Assembly: GCA_930367205.1 (NCBI GenBank)
Contig: OV884013.1
Span: forward strand, 91,327,333-91,391,332
From: Acanthosoma haemorrhoidale
Lineage: Eukaryota > Arthropoda > Insecta > Hemiptera > Acanthosomatidae
Reading direction: 5' to 3'
Length of the DNA: 64,000 nucleotides
Positions 49,254 through 60,496 of this stretch are shown in pieces (position 1 is the stretch's first letter; each line of letters starts with the position of its first letter). Below the pieces are notes generated by a model. It searched no databases and was not told the origin of the DNA. It worked only from the letters and a program-made list of their open reading frames with translations. The translations under genes were made by a program, and so were the position numbers.

Positions 49254-50385
49254 TATTCTAACTACTATCCCATTAAAGCAGGAGTTCCACAGGGCAGCGA
49301 CCTGGATCCCATCCTCTATAATCTATACACCGCTGATGTCCCCTCTACCACCAATACCTTCTTGGCAACATTCGCAGACGACATCCAGACCCTGATATAG
49401 CATCCCAAAACCTTCAAAAACACCTTGACGAGATCGAGTATTGGTGCAACCAATGGCGAATCAAAGTCAATGAAGGAAAATGTTCCCACATAACCTTTAC
49501 CCTCTGCCACATGTCGTGTCCGCCAGTCTTTTTAAATTCAATTCCTCTCCATGTGTCTGAGACAGTACGGTATTTAGGCTTCCATCTCGACAAAAGACTG
49601 ACATGGAACCCACACACGAGGCTAAAAAGACAAGAACTAAACAAAACGCTTTGGACAACTGTACAGACTACTTCAAAGGACATCCCACCTCTCAATAGAA
49701 AACAAACTACTTATTTACAAGGTTATACTTAAGCCAATCTGGACATACGGAATAGAGCTATGGGGGACAGCAAAAAAGTCAAACATCAAGCGCATCCAAT
49801 CCTTTCAATCAAAAGTCCTAAGAACAATAGTAAATGCCCCTTATTACGTCAGCAACAAAACCCTTCACAGTGATCTGAATATACCCTATATTCTTGAACT
49901 CATCCCTTCCAAGTTCATAAAATTCCATAGTAACCTATCCAACCACCCTAATTCCCTAGCACAGTCATTGTACCGCTCCACTTATCCCTATAATCCTCCT
50001 CGGAGACTGAAACGGCAGTGGTCTCGTGACCTGCTATATATAACTAAGTGATAGTGGGAGTTCTGGCAATGGGCAGTTTCTCTAATCATGTCCTGAGCGT
50101 CTGTGGCTCTCGCGCTCTTGGTCGGCCTCCGCTGGCTCTTATCCAGTGACGCGGCTGACGTAGGAGCGTGGGGGACTCCCCAAGACTCCGCCTCCTCCTT
50201 CGCATGCGAGGGAGGTGACAACCTTGTGGACTTGGGGGGCCTTTGGGCTGTTTGTAAATATTGTACGATTGAGCGAGTGAATGATGAATTGTAAATATGG
50301 TATGAATGATAACATTATCTCAATTACTCATTGCCTAATAAAAGGCAGATTGTGATTTTATCTTAATAAAATTGATTGAAACCGG
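49254..50385 (+). mobile_element. 5'-truncated jockey-like LINE copy (plus strand)
   Basis: It starts at the RT motif-B region (TCTAACTACTATCCCAT is shared with the full-length copy) and continues through the thumb, the C-terminal part and the 3' UTR to the AAGGCAGATTGTGATTTTAT end. A 19-nt deletion directly after the FADD codons (near 49381) shifts the frame, and further breaks follow. The 3' UTR has about two of the 37-bp repeat units. The tail is a short A-rich run at 50384-50395. Confidence 0.9.
49257..50050 (+). pseudogene. broken jockey ORF2 fragment (RT C-terminal half)
   Basis: Matching segments in shifted frames include the AGVPQG start near 49279 (the following S changed by substitution), FADD near 49372-49383, the FHLDKRLTWNPHTRLKRQEL thumb segment near 49579, and the C-terminal region to the stop near 50048. 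The deletion after FADD and later indels make it non-functional. Confidence 0.85.
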
Positions 50386-50399
50386 AAAAAAAAGAAAGA

Positions 50400-51640
50400 T
50401 TTTGTGAAGAGAAAGAAAGGTGTGTTTCATTTCATTATGTTTTTTTAATTTACAAAGAATAATGTTTTAAAAAATTTAAACAATGTCGAAGAAAGTAAAA
50501 AAAAAACAATATAAAGAGATATTTAAGGGACATTGTCAAGGTTTCTTAAACCCTTATTAAATTATTGTGAGAAAACCAAAACACTCAGTTCATTTGTTAA
50601 ACCACCTCGGGCACTGAAAATCAGTTTCTCATAAAAGTGAAAAAATAGAAAATTTGAAAAATATTTATTTATAGAAAACTTGGAGCCAATGAAATACGCG
50701 ATTTATGTTGACGGCTCCCAATACTTCACTTTTTGAATATATTTAAAAAATTGTCTTCGATAACGTCTTCAGTAAGTCTTTGACCATGGGAAAAATCATA
50801 AAGCAATTCGTATTATTCCGAAAACAAAAATGGAAATTTGAACTACTCCATGGTCTCATGACTTTATTATCTAGCCAAAACTTGTTTAATTTTGAAGCAA
50901 ATTGACACTAAGCTTTGTAATTATTTTTTCGGTAACGTTGACATTTAATTAATGGTTGTATTTATAACATTAGGTTTATAACAAAAAATGAAAAAACTGA
51001 TATATTTATAGGATGATTGGAATTAGATATAATATTTTGGATAAAAAATATTATTTTTTAGTTTCTTGTGAAGTGAGTATTCACAGCCAACAAATGTAGT
51101 GGTCTATTTGGGTTCCATCCATTATACATAAAACTTTTTCGTGCGGCCCCATGTTAAAGGGGTGGATTTTGTGAAGAAAAATGTCTGTTTGTTTTATTAG
51201 ATTTTGTTCTCCCTCTCATACTTAAGAAAGAATACTTAGCCGCTGGTCCGTAGATTGTATAGACACCCTCGGATGAAGAAGCAACCCCTAGTGTAATGTG
51301 CCCTGGCGCCGACTGGCTCCTCCTTGCCGGTTATGCTGTCTAGACATCGGATCGGCTGGCCATCGCATCCTCTTCCAAACCACTCTTATCAATACAGTCA
51401 GCACATCATCGCCACTAGTGGGTTACTTGAAGGGATGGTAATGTCATCGAATCTAAGTGTCCAATAGTTTCTATTTACCAGAGGTTTTACTGCATTGTGT
51501 TCTCTATCTGAATGAGGATTTTGAGGGTATATCACCTACATCTAATTTGTAGGGCACTATTTGAGTTATATTGTCTTCAAATATCCTTGTGTTCTCTATG
51601 ATTTAAAGACACTAAAATAAGACCTTCATACAAAAAACAG
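50400..51640. other. AT-rich DNA, nothing recognised
   Basis: No gene, RNA or clear repeat is seen. A GC-richer block at 51240-51400 has no open frame. Confidence 0.5.
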
Positions 51641-51650
51641 CCCTCTTTAG

Positions 51651-51663
51651 CATCTCCACCTTG
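51651..51663. repeat. target site duplication, left copy
   Basis: CATCTCCACCTTG is repeated exactly at 52053-52065 after the A-rich tail of the LINE B insertion. Confidence 0.9.
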
Positions 51664-52052
51664 TTGCTTGGTGTGCCGTCGGTGGGTGAGTTCATCCACT
51701 GGAGAAACATCAAGTTTTTTGACTCGTTCCAGCACCTTACAAACCCAGTGTTTAACATACCCACTACCTTTCCCGCCTTGATAGCAACAGACTGTCCGGG
51801 AAAAGTAGGTTAAGATTTTGTTTGTAGGCTGTGAGTTAGTTTTAAGTTGTATGATTAGTAAGGTGAACCCCATCACTTTTTAAGCATGTATAAATAATAC
51901 ATAATATGTATAATGGTACATTATGCTTTTGTGACAATCGCAAATAACAGTCTAAAATTGTTTCTGACCTATTATAAATAGATTCATTTATATAGAATCT
52001 GTAATGAATTCCATAATTTTTAATAACAAGGGGATATGAAGCAAAAAAAAAT
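51664..52052 (+). mobile_element. LINE B insertion with 13-bp target duplication
   Basis: In plus orientation it has the end of the coding region (GTCGGTGGGTGAGTTCATCC, then the block ending near 51800), the family 3' UTR (TATAAATAGATTCATTTATA, AACAAGGGGATATGAAGC) and an A-rich tail at 52042-52051. The exact 13-bp duplication flanks both sides. Confidence 0.88.
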
Positions 52053-52065
52053 CATCTCCACCTTG

Positions 52066-54220
52066 AAGAGCACTGAGTCTACAAACATCCTTTCTCAGTT
52101 AAAATAATCCATAGATTTTTTTCATAGTGTTATTTCTCGTGGCAAATTTTAACTACATCCATATCTTATTATAGATAAATAACTCTAAATTAGTCAATGT
52201 GTTCATTTAAGGTCGGAAAATATGTCTGTCATGTATGAAGACGTAATTTATAAACCCGAGAAAATCAAAATAATTATTTCGACGACAATCATGCCATAGT
52301 CGTTTAAAGCTTAAATACCCAAAAGAAGGCAGTAAGTCTTGTCCAGAAAGGCCCATAGATACTACTTAATATCTAATGAATCTACAATGTCTTGGGAGTG
52401 AAGAGAAGCAGATATCATGTGGCCTCTTTTCGTTCTGAAGCCCTTGCCAATTTCTAAGAAGCTATATCTGCCTGCCGTACTGAACCTCCCAGAGTTCCGA
52501 AGAATTCCAACATACTTAATGAATGTTCATTCAAGCTATTTATCTCTTTATCTATTGTCATTTTTCTCGTACTCTTTTATTTTTTTTCCTTTTTACTTAC
52601 ATTTTCATTGTTGTAATTTTAATGTTGACAGTATAAAAGAAATTTTTTTTATTTATTATATTTCATTCCTACTTGCAAATAAATACTGACTTATACTTTT
52701 ATATGTCCCATTTTAAGCAAGTACTTGGTTTCATAGTTACCGTGAACTTCTAATTCTTGAACCTAGTTGTGTCCCACTCTAAGGAGCTAAGTGCCCGGAA
52801 ACTCCTGCGGACTTTGAGACACTAACAAGAAGAAGGGTAGCAAAGGTGAGATAGTGCGATGACGGTAGCGTGCTGGAGGAGTAGCAGTAAATCTAAGGAG
52901 GAGATACCGAGATCTCACGATATACCTCTTGAATTTAATACCCACTAAATTTCCACTGGGACTAGGGGTAGGAGCCCTATCACATTCTAAACTCTAAGCC
53001 ACCCTGAAAAATCACTTATTTAAACCTTCCCCGAGCTGAGCCCTGATTAATTTGTTAAACCGACTGCCTAAACGGCCTTTCCTTGGGTTCTTCCAATTGA
53101 TTATAGAAATTCTGAAATATTCAATAGTTTTTATTTATTAAAAAAATTATATAGTTGAACAGAATTATTGCATTATAGAATTATATAAGAAAATATTAGC
53201 ATAATAGGATAGGAATATATTTATAATTTTTTTGCTAAGTAATCAATTCATATTTTTCATATCTGTTATATTTTAGAAATTTCCCTAACCATACAGTATG
53301 GTAGGCAAGGAAAACATTTTAAATATCATTTCTATAGATCGGAGTAGTGTGACAACTTGATGGGTAGACAAACTTCTATCGAACACTACAAAAGACAATC
53401 ATCTATCACGTATTTCCGGCGCAGTTTCAACTTCCACTAATTCTTTAAAGACTCATTATTGTTGTAGTCGTTATAGACTGTCCCTGTTTGTATTGAAGAG
53501 TCTCCAAAAACTAATAAAACATATACTCCACTGTTGTGTAGTTAATGTTACCACTCGCTCACGACAACTAAGGCGGACTCTTGCTTCAAGACCCAGAGAT
53601 AGGTCCCACTTGGAGGGACCGAGAACCCTTTACGACCGACTACCCCCCTCCCTCGTCCGTCTTGCTTCCTCCAAGTCCCATGGGACCGACCCCTAGCAGC
53701 TCCCACCACACCCTTCCTCTACAACAGCTGTTTTTACAGGCGTATAACTTCGACAGTGCCACATATAATGTATATCGATCATGTTCAGTCCTTCGATTGA
53801 ATTATTAGGTAGTCTGGGTAATCTTTTGCTTAATTTCAGCCACGAAGAACAATTGAAACAGGATTAAGATTGATACAGAAGACGATTTGCGTCCTTGGCA
53901 AAAAATATAAACTATATATGGTGTATGTTTATTTACTGTACTATGAGAGGCAGTCAATTTACAAGTCATAAATAGACATTTTACAGGGAATCAATGATTT
54001 GTGTCTGTTATAAGTTGGCTTCACAATGCTTCAACAGTCATTTCTCTAGTCTTCCATTTTCATTACTTGCCTTGATTTGGTTCCTCCCTTCACTAATTAG
54101 CTAAGAAGATTAGACGTGAATACAAGAAACACTTTATTCAAGTGAGCCCTTAATGTTTAATCGAATACTCGTATTCATATAAAATATACAATAAAAATAT
54201 ACACATTATAAATATATCAT
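52066..54220. other. AT-rich DNA, no gene supported
   Basis: A GC-rich island at 53540-53720 contains overlapping short frames (one reads GPRTLYDRLPPSL) that I cannot assign. Otherwise AT-rich. Confidence 0.45.
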
Positions 54221-54560
54221 TTATATTTCATGAATCACGTATGAAATGAATGATGTGTAATATAAAATGAAAAAGGGCCTATATGTAGGATGGAGAAAAT
54301 TCAGGGAAATCCACAAAGAGAAAAATATATAGCCAATAATTTGATTAATTGACAAATCTTATTTTCACCTGGTCATGGTTTTATTGGACCCTTTATTGCA
54401 TCCTGAATCGATAAATCTTCACATTATCTTTTGAGCAGACCAACACCTGGTGCTGCAAACTTAAAGCAAACTCAAGTATGTTATATACTGTCCACGGGTT
54501 ATTAATAAATTTTGGCTTTTAGTAAGGTTCGCTAATGGAAATTCATGTTCACTTTCACTT
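54221..54560 (+). repeat. dispersed repeat, partner at 58541-58865
   Basis: The two segments share TTCACCTGGTCA-GGTTTTATTG, ACCCTTTATTGCA, AATCGATAAAT, GAGCAGACCAAC-CACCTGGTG and GTATGTTATATACTGT in the same order and orientation over more than 200 bp. They lie on either side of the first CARP exon and its following foldback element. The family is not recognised. Confidence 0.75.
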
Positions 54561-54879
54561 CCTTCCAATAAACTGCCTTGTGAATGATTTACTAAATTAA
54601 TTATTGATATTTGGTAAAAAGTTCTAATTAAGAAAAAATTGTAATTATGGAAATATTAACCATTTATTATTGTTGCATTTTATGGTGAATAGTATTTTTG
54701 CGATTTAGTGCTTTGGATATTATCACATCTTCAAAACCTTCATCACCTAATGCTGATTTAATGCCATTACAGCCAAATTAAATACTTATTTCTACTCTCT
54801 TGAGTACCACTTAAAGTTTATTGACTCAATCTAGTTACAAACATTTCCAGAAAAACATCAAACTTTTACTTCTATGTAG

Positions 54880-55135
54880 CGGTGAAGTGGCTGAGTAGTG
54901 TGGGTAATCTCCAAAATCCTCGCCTACATCTCCACAGCCCTCACCGGAAGGTGACAATACTTCGAGTGAATCGGGGGGGATTCCTATGAATATATGTCTA
55001 TATTGCAAATATGAATGAGTATGGTATGAATCCAATCTATTATCATTATTATTAATTAATACCAATTATCTATTGTCCGTTTAGGGCAGATTGTAATTTT
55101 CTTCAAATAAAGATTTATAAAAAAAAAAGAAAACA
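54880..55135 (+). mobile_element. diverged jockey-like LINE 3' UTR with tail
   Basis: It aligns with 50140-50380: a GTGGCTGA...GGGTAATCTCC block, AAGGTGACAA...GGGGGG, a TATTGCAAATATGAATGAGTA repeat-like unit, and GGGCAGATTGTAATTTT followed by AAATAAAGATTTAT and a poly(A) of ten. There is no coding part. Confidence 0.7.
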
Positions 55136-55139
55136 AATA

Positions 55140-55880
55140 TCAGAGGAAAGGAAAGTATAAATATGATGGATTATACGTTATTTAGCATAAATAATAAAAG
55201 CAGTGGAAAAGTTTCTTTGACGCAAAAAAAACATAAAATTATGCTTGTGTGTTGAAGTTAAATTTGGATGTGATTTAAAAAGACATTACCAGTGAAATGA
55301 TGGAGAGTTTGGAAACAATACTAAAAAATGAGATCACCAACCCATGGTTAAGACATAGTTAAAAAATCAATCGAAGGAAGAATATTAAGATAGGAAATTT
55401 CACATAGAAAGGGGTTATGTCAGGTTAAATACTGAAGGAGTGAAACTATAATTTAAAAATCTCCTAGAGTATGGAACCACCCTTGTGACCACTTAACCTA
55501 TACAATTTCTTATAACATTGAGCAATCTATTATACCTCTGAAAAACTATCACAAATCTGGGAAAAATCTTCCAAAGGAGACTACTTAATTAATTTTGAAA
55601 TTATTTCTATTCCGAGGTGAAATATTTTTATTCTAAATTATTTTTTATCATTTTGCTTGTTATTTTAAATTTAAAGGCATTTGAACGCTGCAGCTTAAAT
55701 AATATTTGAAATGTTGGCTCTAACATTTCCTGGCAGGCACACAAACATGTATGCCGAGTACCCGTTTTAAATTAAAGCCGTGGCCTTAGGCCAATGCAAC
55801 GTCAGCTTATTCTAATAAACTAAACAAAATTTAATGACAAAAATAGTATTGGAGGTTCCTGTAATGTTTATGTTTTTCAG
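55140..55880. other. upstream intron of the CARP gene, AT-rich
   Basis: No exon is visible. It ends in a pyrimidine-rich acceptor (TGTTTTTCAG) at 55871-55880. Confidence 0.5.
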
Positions 55881-56017
55881 GGCCTGCTTTCTGGGGGAGG
55901 ATCAACCCTGAGTGGAGCCTGTGCCACAAAGGGCGCCGCCAGTCCCCTGTCAATCTGGAACCGGCCAAGCTGCTCTTCGATCCCAATCTTCGTGCACTGC
56001 ACATGGACAGGTACCGG
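55881..56017 (+). CDS. carbonic anhydrase-related protein (CARP X/XI-like), internal exon
   Basis: This exon is bordered by acceptor TTTTTCAG and donor GTGAGT. Its first two bases finish a codon and 45 full codons follow. It encodes (G)PAFWGRINPEWSLC, then GRRQSPVNLEP and LLFDPNLRALHMDRYR. The WG...W and QSPVN segments are hallmark alpha-carbonic-anhydrase fold elements. The reading frame ends in phase 0 and joins the next exon at 60305 to give a continuous CA-fold protein. The CARP X/XI group are secreted or neuronal proteins without CO2 hydratase activity; that role comes from the family. The exons before it, with start and signal peptide, are outside what I can identify. Its GC-rich codon use contrasts with the AT-rich surroundings. 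Confidence 0.92.
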
Positions 56018-57126
56018 GTGAGTAAGACCAGTATATAAATATTTTATTTATTAGATGTCTGATATCTTATACAAAAGAGTAAGTATAAAATTAGAGTGTG
56101 ATGCTCTAGCTTTAGCTCTTTAGTGTGGTAATCAGTGGGCAGAAAATATGTTTTAAGAAGCAATGAGATGGAAGGATTTGAAACTGAAGATATCTGAAAA
56201 ACACGCTATAATGTCTAAACATGTACCAAGGGAACACCACGTGTTCCTTGGATGAAAAACTTAAGCTCACCGATGGCATAACCTAGTGCCCAAAAAATTT
56301 ACCACTAGCTCGTAAACCATTATTTTCAGTTAAACATAGGGGCTGAAGGGCCCCATTTATTCCAGCTAAATAAATATACATGCTTACATGTCTGTGGCCT
56401 AAACGTCGTCAGAAATGATAAGAAGAAGAAACAGAATGATAAGGCTATGCCTCAGTGCTCTTTGCTGATATATGAACTTTGTAAGGAAAGCCCTTCTTGT
56501 CTGGTACTTAAAAATTAAGTATATATGTAAGACAATTATTGAAGGTGGGGTGAATAAACTTAAATCAGTTTCTCTGTAAACAAAGAAAGGAATTTTATTC
56601 ACTATATTTTATATTATAACAATTATTCACACTATTTACACAATCTAACCGGTAAACAAAGAAACGACAATTACATTTTATAATTATCACTTCTCTATTC
56701 ACACTCTAATTACTTAATGTAACCTTTCTCTATCGTCTCACTTTTTAGAATCTCCAAAATCTCACTTCTTAGAAGCTCCATCTAGTGGTGATCGGTAAAA
56801 TGGCGTGCGGAGTAGAAACAGCGCGGCAAATTCAAATTAAAGAAAGTATACTTTGCTTATATCACCCCTCCCTAGGGTGAAAACCCTTGCAATTTTCAGT
56901 CTTATATCGGAAGTAGTTTTGTTAAGTGACAGAATCCAGTTTGTTGCTTTCCTCTTTCGGTTTTTATTTTATATATTGAATTTGATATCTTCTCTGTTAT
57001 TTCAAATGGACCAATCTTTAATATATGTACTGCCAAAGCAAGTTATAATTATTACATTTAAGAATCTTGCTGATAGCTCCACCTTGTGGTGATCAGTAGA
57101 AGCAGCGCGGCATTTTACTTATCACC

Positions 57127-57400
57127 AGGTTAGGTGAATAAACTGAAATCAGTTTCTCTGTAAACAAAGCAAGCAATTTTATTCACTATATTTTATATTA
57201 TAACAATTATTCACATTATTTACACAATCTTACCTGGAAACAAATAAACGACTATTACAGTTCATAATTATCACTTCTCTATTCACACTCTAATTACTTA
57301 ATATAACCTTCTCTAGTCTCTAGCTTTTTAAAAGCTTGCTGATAGCTCCATCTAGTGGTTTTCAGTAAAAGCAGCGCGGCATTTTACTTATCACCACAAG
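57127..57400 (+). repeat. inverted repeat arm B of the foldback element
   Basis: 274 bp, beginning AGGTTAGGTGAATAAA and ending ATCACCACAAG. About 97% identical by eye to the reverse complement of arm C. Confidence 0.9.
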
Positions 57401-57438
57401 ATAAGTGTGGTGATCCACACATTGATCCACAAGTCCAT

Positions 57439-57712
57439 CTTGTGGTGATAAGTAAAATGCCGCGCTGCTTTTACTGAAAACCACTAGATGGAGCTATCAG
57501 CAAGCTTTTAAAAAGTGAGAGACTAGAGAAGGTTATATTAAGTAATTAGAGTGTGAATAGAGAAGTGATAATTATGAACTGTAATAGTCGTTTATTTGTT
57601 TCCAGGTAAGAATGTGTAAATAATGTGGATAATTGTTATAATATAAAATATAGTGACTAAAATTGCTTGCTTTGTTTACAGAGAAACTGATTTCATTTTA
57701 TTCACCCAACCT
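57439..57712 (-). repeat. inverted repeat arm C of the foldback element
   Basis: 274 bp, beginning CTTGTGGTGAT and ending CACCCAACCT. It is the inverted partner of arm B across a 38-bp loop (57401-57438). Confidence 0.9.
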
Positions 57713-58540
57713 TCAATAATTGTCTTACATATATATAAACTGAATATAAATGTAAAGTTTACAATCAAAAAATGACACGTTGCTTATCCTTGACCCAGCA
57801 GATATCTTCTCAGTGACTTCAGTTCATTTATATTACGAAGATATCTCACGTTGAGTAAAAGTTTCGGCATTTACTGGTGTTGTGAGGGATAACTTTTAGG
57901 TTAATTTCCCATCACTTTTCAGAGTTGAGAAATTCGATACCAAAGAATGTCTTTACTGTTGACTTGAAGCAAGTTAGCCTTCTGTTTACTGCCCTCAGTT
58001 GCAAATGCCTTTTATGTTGTGCTCACAGTGTACTTTGAGTCTGCGGACAGATCAAATAAATTCGGCCGGAGAGGGCAGTTTAAGCCATCTCGTTTTTTAT
58101 GAGTGGCTAGTTGGTTGTTTTTAACCTCACGCTTGAGGCGCTCCTACCGTTATGAGACCGGTTTTAATATTTTTATAAATTGTGTGTAGCAAGAGCAGAG
58201 CACAGGACCCCTGTTTCCTATTATTGCGATGTTTTTTATTTTGTTTTTGTTTTTTGCGCGTTTCTTTATTAGAGTTTAACTGCCATTTACTTCCAAACGA
58301 TTTATATCCCTTTCTCTAAAAACCTGGCCAACAACAATACATTTCTACTTCCCCATTCCACTGAACATCTGTATAATTAATTTTTTCTGTTATAATTAAC
58401 ATCTGTGTATTTAATGTTTTTGATTACATTATATTCCTGTCTTCCATATGCTATATTTCATTAATATTTAAAATATCTCGTCAACTCTCCCATTCACAAT
58501 ATTTAAAATAAATATACTACACAATAAACAAAAATTATTT

Positions 58541-58865
58541 ATAAGTCACGTATCGCCGTGATTCACCTGCAGGATGAAATAAACACTGTGAAATGAATAA
58601 AGAGAAAAATATACAGTAAATAATGTGTTTGAGTGACAAAAGTTGTTCGCACCTGGTCAAGGTTTTATTGCACCCTTTATTGCAACCAGAATCGATAAAT
58701 TTTCACATTGGCTGGCTTTAGAGCAGACCAACCACCTGGTGTTGGAAACTTAGGAAGCAGCTACTAATAAAGTATGTTATATACTGTTCTAGGCTTGTTA
58801 ATAAAGTTCGTCTTTTGATAATTGTCACTTATTGAATACTGTAGGAATATATGTTTACTTCCATG
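58541..58865 (+). repeat. dispersed repeat, partner of 54221-54560
   Basis: It has the same ordered blocks as the first copy (CACCTGGTCAAGGTTTTATTG, CACCCTTTATTGCA, AATCGATAAAT, CACCTGGTG). It is located within the CARP intron. Confidence 0.75.
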
Positions 58866-60304
58866 TGCATACCTCCATTAAAACGTTTATAAGATTTAAG
58901 AAATTAATTAATGGATACTTATAGGAACCCTTTGATTCTAGATGACCTTTGTGTACAAAAAGAATATATACATGCACTATTCAGATGTATGCATATTTCC
59001 CCCACTCGGGTAGACATTTTTTATCCTAAAAACATTTTCTGTACCCGTGATCACCATCTACGTGGGGCATAGTCTCACTACCTGCTATATAAGCCGGTTA
59101 CACGAATCTTCTTGACTGATTTATGATTCACCTAACAGAAAAGAACAACTATTCAACTACATGTACAACCATTGCTATGATTAACTGGCGGTGTACTCAA
59201 ACACGCCAGAGCTATGTCGAGGGTATAGGTTGCGAAAATAATGAGGATAGCGGGTGGAGAAGCTCACATCATTTAATTTATTAGGTCCATTTTTCAGCGT
59301 GGGCTCGCCCGCACGCCATAACTCAATTCTATAGGAAGCGGCCAAGGTGGGAGAGGATTTATTTGTATTAAAAGTGTGTTATAGTCGGGAGAGGTAGCTG
59401 GTGGAAGATTGCTTCACGCCTTTAATCAGCCTTACACAATATAGGGTCCTATCCCAAGGCGTTCCCTGTCTCATCTACCTCCATATAAGCCTCAGCAGTC
59501 TTATGCGCCTTCTTTTATACAAATATGTATCTATAGTCCGCTCCTTCAGTCTACGCCTCCTCAACTCTATTCTGTCCTCTCTGTGCTTATATTGTAAGCA
59601 AAGGTTTACTCTTACAAATGTTTCAATAGAGAATAGAACAGAAACAAACTATACTCTAACAACATGCCCGCCATAAATAACAACAAAACAGCGTTAAATA
59701 AATTAAATTTGGACTAACAAAAAAATGAATACTACATCATGACGAGAGAGAGAAAAGAATACAATAAAGTGTAGACCTCGGTAAGGAAAAAATACAAAAA
59801 GAAACATTCCAGAAAAGTATAATACAATACTAAATTAAAAAGAAAACCATTACATTTACACATAAAATCCAAACAAACTATATTAAATAATGAAAATATG
59901 AAAAATATCTGAGAATAATAAAAAATTAAATAAATAAAAGGCATTGCCTAGTGCTAAATAATGATAAATAAACACTAATCCAACTTCATACTATAAATCA
60001 TTCATACAACATGATAATTTGAGATTTAAAATGGCGACCTAAGAAAATGATAATGATTGATTATTGTATGACTGTCCGACCTCAGCGATTAAAGATCAGA
60101 GCTTTAACTGAAGTGGTAAAATGTTTCTTTTAGTCTCACTACTGCCCTCTTTTAAACATCCAACTGAGTACGGAGTGTAGTTAGTGGGCACATATTCATT
60201 GGTATCCCAACATTTCCAATCCAAAATAATTACCCCCAACTATACTACTTGTACAGACTATACATGCCCTCTGAAAGCTCCAACAAGATGATTTTATTTT
60301 GCAG

Positions 60305-60496
60305 GTGGATGGAACGTTGACCAACACGGGGCATAGCGTCCTGTTCCGAGTAGACAACACGACGCGGAGCCACGTGAACTTCACAGGTGGACCACTCTCC
60401 TACAGGTACCAGCTGGACCACATCGACCTACACTACGGACTCCACGACTCCATGGGCTCCGAGCACACCATCAACGGCCAGAACTTCCCTGCTGAG
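60305..60496 (+). CDS. carbonic anhydrase-related protein (CARP X/XI-like), next exon
   Basis: 64 codons lie between acceptor TTTTGCAG and donor GTAAAT, phase 0 on both sides. It encodes VDGTLTNTGHSVLF, GGPLSYRYQLD, HIDLHYG and GSEHTINGQNFPAE. In active alpha-carbonic anhydrases the HFHWG motif gives two zinc ligands (His94 and His96 of CA II). Here the first is Asp41 of the exon and only the second (His43) is kept, so the protein should not bind catalytic zinc normally. Two N-glycosylation sequons (NTT at 18-20, NFT at 25-27) are consistent with secretion. The third zinc ligand falls in the next exon, which I do not see. The 63-codon open frame continuing past the donor is intron. Confidence 0.92.

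Larger units (their letters stand above)
56520..57737. mobile_element. foldback-type element with 274-bp inverted repeat
   Basis: Outer ends are inverted: TATATATGTAAGACAATTATTG at the left matches the complement of CAATAATTGTCTTACATATA at the right. Inside, arm B (57127-57400) and arm C (57439-57712) are inverted copies of the same 274 bp with only a few differences, separated by a 38-bp loop. A third, diverged copy A (about 56540-56835) lies in the same direction as B. A fourth short piece repeats its end at 57060-57126. No transposase frame is present. It is likely a non-autonomous DNA transposon; bordering TA-rich sequence hides any target duplication. Confidence 0.85.
56018..60304 (+). 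other. CARP intron (4.3 kb) with foldback element
   Basis: Donor GTGAGT and acceptor TTTTGCAG are in phase 0. The intron contains the foldback element at 56520-57737, the dispersed repeat at 58541-58865, and otherwise AT-rich sequence with one GC-richer stretch at 59200-59600 without a recognisable product. Confidence 0.85.
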
